The notes beneath the pieces were generated by a model. That model was not told the DNA's origin. It searched no databases and saw only the letters and a program-made list of their open reading frames with translations. A stretch of 64,000 nt of DNA from the NCBI GenBank assembly GCA_030645355.1, contig JAUSNJ010000118.1, forward strand, positions 41,855 to 105,854. Direction: 5' to 3'. The position numbers and the translations under genes were made by a program. Positions 1 to 8,451 of this stretch are shown piece by piece; positions within the stretch are counted from its first letter, which is position 1; the number at the start of each line of letters is the position of its first letter. This DNA is from Rhodoferax sp. (lineage in GTDB: Bacteria > Pseudomonadota > Gammaproteobacteria > Burkholderiales > Burkholderiaceae_C).

Positions 1-411
1 CCCCAGGTGCACGACCACCACGTGCACAGCGCGACCATGCACGGTCACTTCGCAATGCAACAGCCCGCGCTGCTCGAACCGGTGATCGGACATGTCTTCA
101 TGCTGGTGGGAAACCACCGACCAGCGCGACAGCATCGCGTTGCCATGCTCACCGTGCCGCGTATGGGCATTGGTACGGTACACGGCGGTATAGCCCTCGG
201 GCGCCAGAAAATCGGCCTGCGGCAACTCGGGCCAATGGGGAAAGTAGGCAGCCTCGCGACGATGCATCTTGCGCACTTCCTGCAGGCAAACGATGTCCGC
301 ATCCAACTGCTCGACCGCGTGGCCCAGGTTGTGGATCTCCAGACGCCGGACCGGGCCGACACCCTGCACACCCTTATGAATGTTGTACGTTGCTACACGG
401 ACCCTTGTCAT
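1..411 (-). CDS. Endonuclease/exonuclease/phosphatase family protein (C-terminus beyond window)
   Basis: Only the first 137 codons are present; the gene runs off the left edge. The product begins MTRVRVATYNIHKG and continues with LDADIVCLQEVRKMH, the N-terminal metal-binding Asn and catalytic Glu motifs of the Mg-dependent endonuclease/exonuclease/phosphatase (DNase I-like) fold. The last visible residues, VVVVHLG, are the next conserved strand. No signal peptide is visible, so it is probably cytoplasmic. Its ATG overlaps the nudB stop in an ATGA arrangement, so it is likely translated after nudB. The exact substrate cannot be told from this part. Confidence 0.85.
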   Translation of the reverse strand, partial: MTRVRVATYNIHKGVQGVGPVRRLEIHNLGHAVEQLDADIVCLQEVRKMHRREAAYFPHWPELPQADFLAPEGYTAVYRTNAHTRHGEHGNAMLSRWSVVSHQHEDMSDHRFEQRGLLHCEVTVHGRAVHVVVVHLG

Positions 412-914
412 GTGACTCCTTGCGCAGAAATACCGGCTTGCACGGCAAAGCGGGGAATCTGCAGTATCGCCTCGGCGTTGGAGGGCGAGAAGCACAGATC
501 GGCCGCCTCCCGGTAGGGCAACCATTGGCAGGCCGTGTGCTCCCGCGGATTGAGTTGCACCGCACACCGCCCGGGAACCTGAAGGCCAAACAGGCGTTCG
601 GTATTACGCGTCACGCCAGGCGCATAGCGGTGCAGCCACTGGGGGTAGATGCTGTAGACATTTTCCAGTTGCCAATCGACCAGAACGCCCTGCCCCAGAG
701 GCCCGGGCCCGCACCGGATGCCCGTTTCCTCCAGAACTTCGCGCGCGGCCGTCTGGGCCCAGTCTTCATCCGGAGTGTCCCGACTGCCGGTTACCGATTG
801 CCAATATTCGCCGCCCACGTCGTCGCCGTCCGCGCGCCGGATCAGCAAGACATCCAGCGCCGGGGTGTAAATGACGACCAGCACGGATTGGGGAATTTTG
901 AACGGTTGGGGCAT
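408..914 (-). CDS. nudB: Dihydroneopterin triphosphate diphosphatase-type Nudix hydrolase NudB
   Basis: A 168-aa Nudix hydrolase. It resembles NudB, which removes pyrophosphate from dihydroneopterin triphosphate in folate synthesis. Family hallmarks are the early SVLVVIYTP strand, WQSVTG before the Nudix box and HRYAPGVTRNTE after it. The Nudix box at about residues 43-65 reads G-x6-E-x7-REVLEETG, one residue longer than the canonical G-x5-E spacing. The ATG lies directly after a strong hairpin terminator that ends aspS, leaving almost no leader. It is followed with 4-bp overlap by the endonuclease-family gene. The family is clear; the exact substrate is inferred. Confidence 0.88.
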   Translation of the reverse strand: MPQPFKIPQSVLVVIYTPALDVLLIRRADGDDVGGEYWQSVTGSRDTPDEDWAQTAAREVLEETGIRCGPGPLGQGVLVDWQLENVYSIYPQWLHRYAPGVTRNTERLFGLQVPGRCAVQLNPREHTACQWLPYREAADLCFSPSNAEAILQIPRFAVQAGISAQGVT

Positions 915-942
915 GAAAAAGGGCGCTTCCAGAGCGCCCTTT
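915..942 (-). terminator. Rho-independent terminator after aspS
   Basis: Read on the minus strand, a 10-bp stem AAAGGGCGCT/AGCGCCCTTT with a 5-nt loop is followed by a T run. It sits 26 bp past the aspS stop and ends one base before the nudB ATG. Confidence 0.8.
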
Positions 943-967
943 CATTGTGCACCAAGCCAGACACCAA

Positions 968-2782
968 TCACGTGGCCTTGGCGGCGTCCGGTGTACGCAG
1001 ACGGATGTGCAGCTCGCGCAATTGTTTTTCGTCCACCGGGCTAGGAGCCTGGGTCAACAGGCACTGGGCGCGCTGGGTCTTGGGGAAAGCAATCACGTCG
1101 CGGATGGATTCGGCACCGGTCATCAGCGTCACGATACGGTCCAGGCCAAAGGCCAAGCCGCCATGCGGGGGCGCACCGTACTGCAAGGCATCCAACAGGA
1201 AGCCGAACTTGAGCTGGGCTTCTTCGGGAGTGATCTTGAGCGCGTCGAACACCTTTTGCTGCACATCCGCACGATGGATACGGACCGAGCCGCCACCCAT
1301 TTCCCAACCGTTGAGCACCATGTCGTAGCCCTTGGAGATGCACTTCTCAGGGGCGGTGACCATCCAGTCCTCGTGGCCGTCTTTGGGCGCGGTAAAGGGG
1401 TGGTGGGTTGCGGTGTAGCGTTGGGCTTCCTCGTCGAATTCGAACATCGGGAAGTCGACCACCCACATCGGACGCCAGCCTTTTTCGAACAAGCCGTTCT
1501 TCTTGCCGAAGTCGCTGTGACCGACCTTGAGGCGAAGGGCACCGATGGCGTCATTGACGATCTTGGCCTTGTCGGCGCCGAAGAAAATCAGGTCGCCGTT
1601 CTGCGCGCCGGAGCGCTCCAGCACGGCGTTCAACGCCTTGTCGTGGATGTTCTTGACGATGGGACTTTGCAGGCCGTCGCGGCCCTTGGACAGGTCGTTG
1701 ACACGGATATAAGCCAGGCCCTTGGCGCCGTAGATCTTGACGAACTCGGTGTAGGCGTCGATCTCACCGCGGCTAATGCCGCCGCCTTCTACCGATCCAC
1801 CGGGCACGCGCAAGGCGACCACGCGGCCACCCTTCATCGTCGCAGCGCCCGAGAAGACCTTGAAGTCCACGTCGGCCATAACGTCGGTGACTTCGGTGAA
1901 TTCCAGTTTCACGCGCAGGTCGGGCTTGTCGGAACCGTAGCGGTGCATGGCTTCCTGGTAGCTCATGACGGGGAAGTCACCCAGGTCCACCTTGATGGTG
2001 TTCTGGAACACCGTCTTGATCATGCCCTGGAAGATGTCGCGGATTTCTTCTTCACCCAGGAAGGATGTCTCGATATCGATCTGCGTGAACTCGGGCTGAC
2101 GGTCGGCACGCAGGTCTTCGTCACGGAAGCACTTGGTGATTTGGTAGTAGCGGTCAAAGCCAGCCACCATCAGCAATTGCTTGAACAACTGGGGCGACTG
2201 GGGCAATGCGAAGAAGTGACCATCGTGCACACGGCTGGGCACCAAGTAGTCGCGCGCGCCTTCGGGCGTGGACTTGGTCAGCATGGGGGTTTCGATATCC
2301 ACAAAGCCATTGGCGTCCAGGAACTTGCGCACTTCCATCGATACCCGGTAGCGCAGCATCAGGTTGTTTTGCATGTAGGGGCGGCGCAGGTCCAGAACCC
2401 TGTGGGTCAGGCGCGTGGTTTCCGACAGGTTGTCGTCGTCCAGCTGGAAGGGAGGCGTGACCGATGGGTTGAGCACCACCAGTTCGTGGCACAGGACTTC
2501 AATCTTGCCGCTCTTGAGGCCTTCATTGACTGTGCCCTCCGGGCGCGCACGCACCAGGCCCTTGACCTGGACGCAAAACTCGTTGCGTAGACCTTCGGCA
2601 GCGGCAAACATCTCGGCGCGGTCCGGGTCGCACACCACTTGTACATAACCTTCGCGGTCACGTAAATCGACAAAGATCACGCCACCATGGTCACGTCGGC
2701 GGTTGACCCAGCCACACAGGGAAACGGTTTCGCCCATCTGGGCTTCGGTCACCAGACCGCAATAGTGAGTGCGCATAGCCAT
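968..2782 (-). CDS. aspS: Aspartate--tRNA ligase
   Basis: A 604-aa class II aminoacyl-tRNA synthetase that charges tRNA-Asp in the cytoplasm. The N-terminal OB-fold anticodon-binding domain covers about residues 15-105 ([24 protein letters not shown]). The class II core has [19 protein letters not shown] (motif 2 region) and [13 protein letters not shown] (motif 3, about residues 539-551). The bacterial GAD insertion lies between them. The length fits bacterial AspRS (about 590-600). A GAAAG ribosome site precedes ATG-GCT-ATG, so either ATG could be used. A perfect 8-bp hairpin lies in the leader. The gene is followed by a clear terminator. Confidence 0.97.
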   Translation of the reverse strand: MAMRTHYCGLVTEAQMGETVSLCGWVNRRRDHGGVIFVDLRDREGYVQVVCDPDRAEMFAAAEGLRNEFCVQVKGLVRARPEGTVNEGLKSGKIEVLCHELVVLNPSVTPPFQLDDDNLSETTRLTHRVLDLRRPYMQNNLMLRYRVSMEVRKFLDANGFVDIETPMLTKSTPEGARDYLVPSRVHDGHFFALPQSPQLFKQLLMVAGFDRYYQITKCFRDEDLRADRQPEFTQIDIETSFLGEEEIRDIFQGMIKTVFQNTIKVDLGDFPVMSYQEAMHRYGSDKPDLRVKLEFTEVTDVMADVDFKVFSGAATMKGGRVVALRVPGGSVEGGGISRGEIDAYTEFVKIYGAKGLAYIRVNDLSKGRDGLQSPIVKNIHDKALNAVLERSGAQNGDLIFFGADKAKIVNDAIGALRLKVGHSDFGKKNGLFEKGWRPMWVVDFPMFEFDEEAQRYTATHHPFTAPKDGHEDWMVTAPEKCISKGYDMVLNGWEMGGGSVRIHRADVQQKVFDALKITPEEAQLKFGFLLDALQYGAPPHGGLAFGLDRIVTLMTGAESIRDVIAFPKTQRAQCLLTQAPSPVDEKQLRELHIRLRTPDAAKAT

Positions 2783-2797
2783 AGCTGTCTTTCAAGA

Positions 2798-2817
2798 CGC
2801 TACCGTTTTCGGTAGCG
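2798..2817 (-). other. Perfect hairpin in the DUF502-aspS gap
   Basis: CGCTACCG-TTTT-CGGTAGCG forms an 8-bp stem with a 4-nt loop in the 46-bp gap between the DUF502 gene and aspS. No T run follows, so it is not a classical terminator. It could be an mRNA-stabilising or attenuating hairpin; the function is unknown. Confidence 0.5.
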
Positions 2818-2828
2818 GGTTTCGTAAA

Positions 2829-3485
2829 TTAAGAAGATTTGTTGTGCAATGCCGCAGGCGGCATATGCGCGGACGGGGGAACCGATCCCATGGAAATCAC
2901 ATAGGTCAGGGCCTGATCCACACTCATGTCCAGCTCGACCACGTCCGAGCGCGGCAGCATCAGGAAAAATCCACTGGTCGGATTGGGTGTGGTCGGCACA
3001 TAGACGCTGACAAAATCCGCGCCCAGGTGAGAGGCCACTTCACCGGACGGCGTGCCGGTCTGAAACGCAATAGTCCAGCTCCCGGCGCGGGGGTACTGAA
3101 TCAGCAGCGTCGTGCGGAATGCGTTTCCATTGCTGGAAAACAGCGTGTCCGACACCTTTTTGACACTGTTGTAGATGGACTTGACGATGGGGATGTTGGT
3201 GAACAGGCGATCCCATTGCTGCAGCCACCAGCGCCCCGCCACGTTGGACACCAGGGCCCCGGTCACGAACATGAAGGCGGTGACCAGCAGTACACCCAGG
3301 CCTGGAATCGTGCGCAGGCGCCCAATCATGGGTGCCAGGCTTTCTGGTGTCACGGCGGCCAAACCCGACAACACGCCACCGAGCACCCCGTCCAGCGAAC
3401 CGACCAGCCAGGACAGCACCCAGATGGTGATCGCGAGTGGCAGCCACACCATCAATCCCGTCAGCATGTATTTTTTGAATGGCAC
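2829..3485 (-). CDS. DUF502 family membrane protein
   Basis: A conserved membrane protein of unknown function (DUF502). The N-terminus reads VPFKKYMLTGLMVWLPLAIT and gives one transmembrane segment; a second (PGLGVLLVTAFMFVTGALV) follows, then a soluble domain with TLLIQYPRAGSWTIAFQTG and YVPTTPNPTSGFFLMLP, both typical of the family. I chose GTG at 3485 because AGGGG lies 6 nt upstream and family members begin just there. A TTG at 3512 would add nine residues but has no ribosome site. It lies between fmdB-like and aspS genes, an arrangement I remember from other Burkholderiales. Confidence 0.85.
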   Translation of the reverse strand: MPFKKYMLTGLMVWLPLAITIWVLSWLVGSLDGVLGGVLSGLAAVTPESLAPMIGRLRTIPGLGVLLVTAFMFVTGALVSNVAGRWWLQQWDRLFTNIPIVKSIYNSVKKVSDTLFSSNGNAFRTTLLIQYPRAGSWTIAFQTGTPSGEVASHLGADFVSVYVPTTPNPTSGFFLMLPRSDVVELDMSVDQALTYVISMGSVPPSAHMPPAALHNKSS

Positions 3486-3514
3486 GGAAACCCCTGGCTC
3501 GGTAGAAGACAAAA

Positions 3515-3832
3515 TCAGCTGCCCGACGCGGCGGGCGCAGGGCCGGCCGCCGGTGCAGCATCTGCTTTGGGCGCCGCAGGCTCACTGGCGGTTCCGGTCG
3601 CAATCGCGCCACCTTCCGAAGGTGCAACCGCGGTCGACGGCGCTGCGCCTGCGCCCTTGAAATCAGTGGCGTACCACCCGGAGCCTTTCAGTTGAAAGCC
3701 CGCTGCGGTGAGCTGCTTTTTGAAGGTCGGCTGGGAACAATTCGGACAGGTATCCAACGGCGCGTCGGACATTTTCTGCAATACGTCCTTGGCAAACCCG
3801 CAGGACTCGCATTTGTAGGCGTAAATTGGCAT
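3515..3832 (-). CDS. FmdB family zinc-ribbon protein
   Basis: A 105-aa protein whose first 40 residues form a small zinc ribbon: MPIYAYKCESCGF, then DTCPNCSQPTFKKQL, giving two CxxC pairs. The rest is a low-complexity Ala/Pro-rich tail (residues 60-105) that is probably disordered. This is the FmdB/CxxC_CXXC_SSSS regulatory-protein family. The biochemical role is not established; a nucleic-acid or protein-binding role is only a guess. The stop lies just upstream of the DUF502 gene, so the two are very likely co-transcribed. Confidence 0.88.
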   Translation of the reverse strand: MPIYAYKCESCGFAKDVLQKMSDAPLDTCPNCSQPTFKKQLTAAGFQLKGSGWYATDFKGAGAAPSTAVAPSEGGAIATGTASEPAAPKADAAPAAGPAPAASGS

Positions 3833-3884
3833 GAATGTAAAGCTCGGACTTCAGGTTGCAAAGCCTTCAATTATAGGGCGCTGG

Positions 3885-5450
3885 TCAAAAAAGCCGAATA
3901 CGGATCACCAATTGCATCACGATCATTCCCAGAGCGAAGCCAAGACCCGTGTAGACCAGCCCCTGCAGCAGGCGATTGGTGCGTCGCTGCTCCACCAACA
4001 GCGCTGCTATAGCCTGCGACGTATCGGTTGTGCTGCGACGCAGAAAACTGTGCAGCAGCTGCGGCAGTTCGGGTAAGAGTTTGGAGTAATGCGGTGCCTG
4101 GGCCTTGAGCTGGTCGATCAGTTTCTGTGGCCCCACCTGTCCCAGCATCCACTGCTCCAGAAAAGGTTTTGCCGTGGCCCACAGGTCGAGATTGGGATCC
4201 AGCTCGCGCCCCAGGCCTTCGATATTGAGCAGGGTTTTCTGCAACAAGACCAATTGCGGTTGAATCTCCACCTGGAACCGCCGCGAGGTTTGAAACAGGC
4301 GCATCAGCAGCATGCCCAGCGAGATTTCACTGAGAGGCCGGTCAAAGTACGGTTCGCACACCGCGCGAATGCCGGCTTCCAATTCGTCGACCCGTGTCGA
4401 AGGGGGCACCCAGCCTGACTCGATATGCAACTCCGCCACCCGCTTGTAGTCGCGCCGGAAGAAGGCGGTGAAGTTCTGCGCCAGATAGTCCTTGTCGGAC
4501 TCGGTCAGGGTGCCGACGATGCCGAAATCGAGCGAAATGTACCGGCCAAATGTCTTCGGATCAATACTGACCTGGATATTGCCCGGATGCATATCGGCGT
4601 GAAAGAAGCCGTCGCGAAACACCTGGGTAAAAAAAATGGTCACACCATCGCGCGCCAGCTTGGGGATATCAACGCCCGCTTCCCGCAGCCTATCGACCTG
4701 ACTGATCGGAACGCCGTACATGCGCTCCATCACCATCACGTCGGTGGTGCAATAGTCCCACAGAACTTCGGGAACCAGCACCAGTTGCAGGTCCTCCATG
4801 TTGCGGCGCAACTGCGCGGCGCTGGCGGCTTCGCGCACCAGATCCAGCTCGTCATGCAAGTGCTTGTCGAACTCGGCCACCACTTCGCGTGGGCGCAGGC
4901 GCTTGCCATCGGCAGACAGTTTCTCCACCCAGGAGGCCATCATGCGCAGCAGCCGCAGATCTTTCTCGATGGCGGCGTGCATGCCCGGGCGCAGAACCTT
5001 GACCGCCACCTCGCGGTGCTGTCCCTTGCGGTCCCGCAGCACGGCGAAATGCACCTGGGCAATGGACGCACTGGCCACCGGTTGCTGCTCAAAGGAAACA
5101 AAAATCTCGCTCACCGGCTTGCGCAATGCACGCTCGATCGTGGCAATAGCCACCGCCGACTCAAACGGTGGAACCTGGTCCTGCAACTTTGCCAACTCGT
5201 CTGCAATGTCCAGCGGCAACAGGTCGCGGCGGGTCGACAACACCTGGCCAAACTTCACGAAGATGGGCCCCAGGCGCTCCAGCGCTTCGCGCAGGCGTTG
5301 CCCGCGTGGGGCGGACAGTGTGCGACCAATGGTCAAAAGCCGCGCCAGGCGCTGCAGCCAGGGTTTCTCGAAACTGCTCAGGACCAGTTCGTCGAGTCCG
5401 TAGCGAAAGACAACCCAGGCGATGAAGAAACCGCGGTACAGGCGCCTCAT
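3885..5450 (-). CDS. ubiB: Ubiquinone biosynthesis protein kinase-like UbiB
   Basis: A 521-aa member of the ABC1/UbiB atypical kinase family, needed for coenzyme Q synthesis and thought to act as an ATPase that helps lipid precursors reach the Ubi complex. The family-specific KxGQ motif is seen as [16 protein letters not shown] (about residues 64-79). VAVKVLRPG carries the ATP-binding lysine, and [17 protein letters not shown] is the DFG-like metal site. Two C-terminal hydrophobic stretches (about residues 493-518) anchor it in the inner membrane. It overlaps the ubiJ stop by 4 bp, and ubiE follows nearby, so this is a ubiquinone cluster. Confidence 0.96.
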   Translation of the reverse strand: MRRLYRGFFIAWVVFRYGLDELVLSSFEKPWLQRLARLLTIGRTLSAPRGQRLREALERLGPIFVKFGQVLSTRRDLLPLDIADELAKLQDQVPPFESAVAIATIERALRKPVSEIFVSFEQQPVASASIAQVHFAVLRDRKGQHREVAVKVLRPGMHAAIEKDLRLLRMMASWVEKLSADGKRLRPREVVAEFDKHLHDELDLVREAASAAQLRRNMEDLQLVLVPEVLWDYCTTDVMVMERMYGVPISQVDRLREAGVDIPKLARDGVTIFFTQVFRDGFFHADMHPGNIQVSIDPKTFGRYISLDFGIVGTLTESDKDYLAQNFTAFFRRDYKRVAELHIESGWVPPSTRVDELEAGIRAVCEPYFDRPLSEISLGMLLMRLFQTSRRFQVEIQPQLVLLQKTLLNIEGLGRELDPNLDLWATAKPFLEQWMLGQVGPQKLIDQLKAQAPHYSKLLPELPQLLHSFLRRSTTDTSQAIAALLVEQRRTNRLLQGLVYTGLGFALGMIVMQLVIRIRLF

Positions 5451-5995
5451 GCAGCAGTTCCGTCCGTACCATTTCGACTGCCACGGCCGACAAACTGCTG
5501 TACCGCCTGTGCCATCACACCCACGGCCTGCACCATGGAATGTGCGGGCGCATCACCCAGCAGTCGGGCAAGGTCTTCTTCCATATCCCAACGGACGTTG
5601 TCTATCAGCCAACTCACCTCTGCCGCAAGCTGTACGTCGCCTTCGATGCGTACGGCGGGCTTACCGCCCTGCATCAATTCCTGGGCAATCGCCAGCGGAG
5701 ATTCTTCGGTAATCACCAGGGCAAGGTCCACCGTAGATTCGGCGGGTGCGACATCCAGCAGACCGGCGGGCGTTACCAGAACTTTGAAGGTCATGTTGCG
5801 CCACTGCACGCGAACCGTGCGGCCCTTGTTCCGGCCCAGCCGCTCCATGGCCTGTGGCTCCTGCATCAGGACGTGATTGAGCAGCAATACGATGCGCCGG
5901 TGCGTCTCATCGACGGCCCACGCGGGGGGTGTCAGGGGGAGGTTGAAGTTCTGGAGAAAGCTCTCCAGCAAAGAAAAAGGGGACTGTGTTGCCAT
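5447..5995 (-). CDS. ubiJ: Ubiquinone biosynthesis accessory factor UbiJ (SCP2 domain)
   Basis: A 182-aa protein with an SCP2-like lipid-binding domain. The N-terminal half has [20 protein letters not shown] and [14 protein letters not shown]; the C-terminal half has [16 protein letters not shown] and [17 protein letters not shown], the last being a UbiJ hallmark. UbiJ binds ubiquinone intermediates and organises the soluble Ubi complex. Its position directly before ubiB (ATGA overlap) and after ubiE matches the ubiE-ubiJ-ubiB order of proteobacteria. A repeat element (6011-6092) occupies its upstream gap. Confidence 0.88.
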   Translation of the reverse strand: MATQSPFSLLESFLQNFNLPLTPPAWAVDETHRRIVLLLNHVLMQEPQAMERLGRNKGRTVRVQWRNMTFKVLVTPAGLLDVAPAESTVDLALVITEESPLAIAQELMQGGKPAVRIEGDVQLAAEVSWLIDNVRWDMEEDLARLLGDAPAHSMVQAVGVMAQAVQQFVGRGSRNGTDGTAA

Positions 5996-6010
5996 ACTGG
6001 ATTATGGCTC

Positions 6011-6092
6011 ACCCCCACAGCGGCAGCGCACTGCGTGTCGCTTTGCTCTCCCCCTTGCAGGGGGCAATACCAACGGCCCGGCGAAGCCGGTT
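6011..6092. repeat. CCCCC/GGGGG intergenic repeat, copy 1
   Basis: The Tim44-ubiJ gap holds CCCCC-TTGCA-GGGGG (6050-6064) flanked by a GTCGCTTTGCTC block and a GGCCCGGCG block, with a second small hairpin CCGGC-TTC-GCCGG read on the minus strand. The same blocks in the same order occur at 16739-16812, so this is a dispersed element and not a gene. Confidence 0.6.
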
Positions 6093-6141
6093 CCGCGGTA
6101 TTCCTGGTCAGTGCGCGCGCTCTGGAGAACGTATCTTGCTG

Positions 6142-7113
6142 TTACTGCAACGCCTGGACTCCGGCAACCAGCCAGCCCCTGCTGCCATCAACCGGCTTGG
6201 TCATGTTCCAGACCTCACGGAAAGGGCTGGGTCCAGCCGAAGGTTCCTCCCGGATCATTCCGGAAAACTCCACACTGGCCATGTACTCGGCGGGTGTTTC
6301 TTCAATACCCAGCAGGCGGGCCTCCAGCATCACGACATCGGTGCGATTGGGGCTGCCCGCTGGATGGGACTCGCGCTCAGCCAATTGCGCCTGGATCTCG
6401 CCCAGCATGGTGTCAGTCATCATGGCGCGCAGCGCCGGTATATCCGACTTGTCCCAAGCGACCTGCAGAGTAATGAAGTTGGCCTTGGCGGCAGACAGGA
6501 AGCCTTCGGTGTCAAACCCGGCTGGCACACCCCAGTTTTGTGAACCGGTGAGCGCGGACCCAATCATGGATCCTGATCCAGCGACCGGTGCTTGAAAAGC
6601 CATGCTGGTACGCTCCCAAGGGCGCGCGGAAGCATCGTTGCCAACATTTTCGGGGCGATAGGGTTTTGCGTCCACCACCGGCACATTGCCAGCCCCCTGA
6701 AACGCGAACGGTGCGCTCTGGGGCGCAGCGGAGGCGGCACGCCGACGCATAAACCAGCCAATTCCCATCACCACCACCATCGCCAACAGAGCGTACATAA
6801 GGACTTGCCCCATGCCCTCCCCCATTCCAAGCGAGCTGGCGAGCCAAGCCAGTCCGAGGCCAGCGGCCAGGCCGCCCAGCATCGCACCCCACGGCCGCTT
6901 GGCGGCAGCGGGCGCTGCCGCAGGCGCGGGTTTGGGCGCCGCATTGGCCATATTCTGGCTAGGTGCTCCAGGGGTCGCTGGCGTGGCCTCGCGCTGCGTC
7001 ACGTTGGAAGACTGCTTTCCAACCGACTTGCCGCCGCCCAGCCGTTTGGCGGCCTCCGCATTAATGCCCGAAAGACTGAGCGCCATAACCAGCAATACTG
7101 TCCAAATTTTCAT
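6142..7113 (-). CDS. Tim44-like domain protein, exported or membrane-anchored
   Basis: A 323-aa protein with an N-terminal signal sequence (MKIWTVLLVMALSLSGINAEAA) and a low-complexity Ala/Pro linker. Two hydrophobic segments at about 75-120 (GGLAAGLGLAWLASSLGMGEG, LMYALLAMVVVMGIGWFMRRR) are followed by a C-terminal Tim44/TimA-like domain (about residues 185-320: FLSAAKANFITLQVAWDKSD, LRAMMTDTMLGEIQAQLAERES). The start at 7113 has GGAG 7 nt upstream; a longer frame to 7185 has no support. The gene sits between ubiE and ubiJ, a placement I recall from related genomes. The role is unknown. Confidence 0.85.
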   Translation of the reverse strand: MKIWTVLLVMALSLSGINAEAAKRLGGGKSVGKQSSNVTQREATPATPGAPSQNMANAAPKPAPAAAPAAAKRPWGAMLGGLAAGLGLAWLASSLGMGEGMGQVLMYALLAMVVVMGIGWFMRRRAASAAPQSAPFAFQGAGNVPVVDAKPYRPENVGNDASARPWERTSMAFQAPVAGSGSMIGSALTGSQNWGVPAGFDTEGFLSAAKANFITLQVAWDKSDIPALRAMMTDTMLGEIQAQLAERESHPAGSPNRTDVVMLEARLLGIEETPAEYMASVEFSGMIREEPSAGPSPFREVWNMTKPVDGSRGWLVAGVQALQ

Positions 7114-7165
7114 GATGTCTCCAAAGGAACTCGTTATCTGAGGTAGTTTCCGGATTTCACAAGCC

Positions 7166-7897
7166 TCAGCACTTGATTCCAACATGCAATGCCACTACGC
7201 CGCCCGTCAGGTTGTGATAGTCCACATGACCGAAACCACCTTTGTGCATCATGGCTTTGAGTTCGGCCTGCCCGGGATGCATGCGAATGGACTCCGCCAG
7301 ATACTGGTAGCTGGAATCGTCACCCGCGACCAGCTTTCCCAATTTTGGCAATACCTTGAAGGAATACCAGTCGTAAATCTTCTCCAGCGGCGCCGCGACC
7401 TTGGAAAACTCCAGGACCAGCAGCTTGCCGCCCGGCTTCAGCACACGGTTCATCTCGGCCAGCGCCACATCCTTGTGCGTCATGTTGCGCAAGCCAAATG
7501 CCACGCTCACGACGTCGAAATAGTTGTCGCCAAACGGCAGTTTTTCCGCGTCGCACACCAGCGTTGGCAAGGCAACACCCGCATCCAGCAGCCGGTTGCG
7601 CCCGGTGCGCAGCATGGCTTCATTGATGTCGGTATGCACGACCTGCCCGGTGCTCCCCACCTGCTTGGAAAAGGCCAGGGCCAGATCTCCGGTGCCGCCT
7701 GCAATGTCCAGCGCCTTGTCACCCGGATGCAGGTTGGCCACCATGACGGTATAAGCCTTCCAAGCCCGGTGCAGGCCCATGGACATGAGGTCGTTCATCA
7801 GGTCGTATTTGGGCGCAACCGAATCAAACACGCCCCGAACATGGCCGGCTTTTTCCGCCTCGTCTACGGACTTGAATCCAAAGTGTGTGGTGCTCAT
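7166..7897 (-). CDS. ubiE: Demethylmenaquinone / 2-methoxy-6-polyprenyl-benzoquinol C-methyltransferase UbiE
   Basis: A 243-aa SAM-dependent methyltransferase that performs the C-methylation of the ubiquinone (and, where present, menaquinone) ring. Evidence: [36 protein letters not shown] at the N-terminus in two pieces characteristic of UbiE, the SAM-binding loop [17 protein letters not shown], and [16 protein letters not shown] with LVLEFSKV downstream. The length is normal. It is followed by the Tim44-like gene, ubiJ and ubiB on the same strand, consistent with one ubiquinone operon. Confidence 0.97.
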   Translation of the reverse strand: MSTTHFGFKSVDEAEKAGHVRGVFDSVAPKYDLMNDLMSMGLHRAWKAYTVMVANLHPGDKALDIAGGTGDLALAFSKQVGSTGQVVHTDINEAMLRTGRNRLLDAGVALPTLVCDAEKLPFGDNYFDVVSVAFGLRNMTHKDVALAEMNRVLKPGGKLLVLEFSKVAAPLEKIYDWYSFKVLPKLGKLVAGDDSSYQYLAESIRMHPGQAELKAMMHKGGFGHVDYHNLTGGVVALHVGIKC

Positions 7898-7921
7898 ACT
7901 GACAATAAGAAAAAGTGTCCG

Positions 7922-8335
7922 CTAATGGCTGGCGCAGCTGCTGCCAGACTTTGCCGCCATCGGGGTGTCACGGTCCACACCGGCTGCCTGGAGGCGGTCC
8001 AGGTAGTCCTGCCACAGGCGTTCCTGCTCGGCACCCAAAAAATACAGGTAGTCCCAGGAGAAAATGCCGCTGTCATGGCCGTCGGAAAAACGGGGCTGCA
8101 CGGCATAGTTCCCAACCGGGTCCAGCGCATCCAGCTGCACCTCCCGCTTGCCGGTCTGCAGGACTTCCTGCCCGGGACCATGCCCCTGCACCTCGGCCGA
8201 CGGGGAATAGACGCGCATCAATTCAAACGGCAGCCGAAAGTGTGCGCCATCCGAGAACGTCACCTCCAGCACCCGTGACTGGCTGTGAACGGTCAGTGCT
8301 TGTGGCGTTGGAGCGCCTGTTTTCAAACCCGCCAT
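7922..8335 (-). CDS. DUF971 (gamma-butyrobetaine hydroxylase N-terminal-like) protein
   Basis: A 137-aa protein with a single DUF971 domain: LTVHSQSRVLEVTFSDG, FRLPFELMRVYSPSAEVQGHG, VGNYAVQPRFSDGHDSGIFSW and YLYFLGAEQERLWQDYL. The fold resembles the small zinc domain that precedes gamma-butyrobetaine hydroxylases, but here it stands alone, as in many proteobacteria beside ubiE. I chose ATG 8335 (MAGLKTGAPTP), where family similarity starts; the longer frame upstream reads as noise. It lies 24 bp before ubiE. The function is unknown. Confidence 0.87.
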   Translation of the reverse strand: MAGLKTGAPTPQALTVHSQSRVLEVTFSDGAHFRLPFELMRVYSPSAEVQGHGPGQEVLQTGKREVQLDALDPVGNYAVQPRFSDGHDSGIFSWDYLYFLGAEQERLWQDYLDRLQAAGVDRDTPMAAKSGSSCASH

Positions 8336-8451
8336 AGAGTGGATATCCCGGATAAGTGAATAGTGGAACGATAGGCCAAAGCGTCCCTGGACGCCCGTCC
8401 GATTTTCGCACAGACACCTTGAAAAAGGGGGGCAGATATACCCCCGTCGGC

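Noticed and set aside
947..2590. 547-codon open frame on the plus strand
   Set aside because: It is the antisense shadow of aspS; the product is His/Val/Gln-rich with no motif, and aspS on the other strand is unambiguous. Similar long shadows over hisC, proS, ubiB and argJ were dropped for the same reason.
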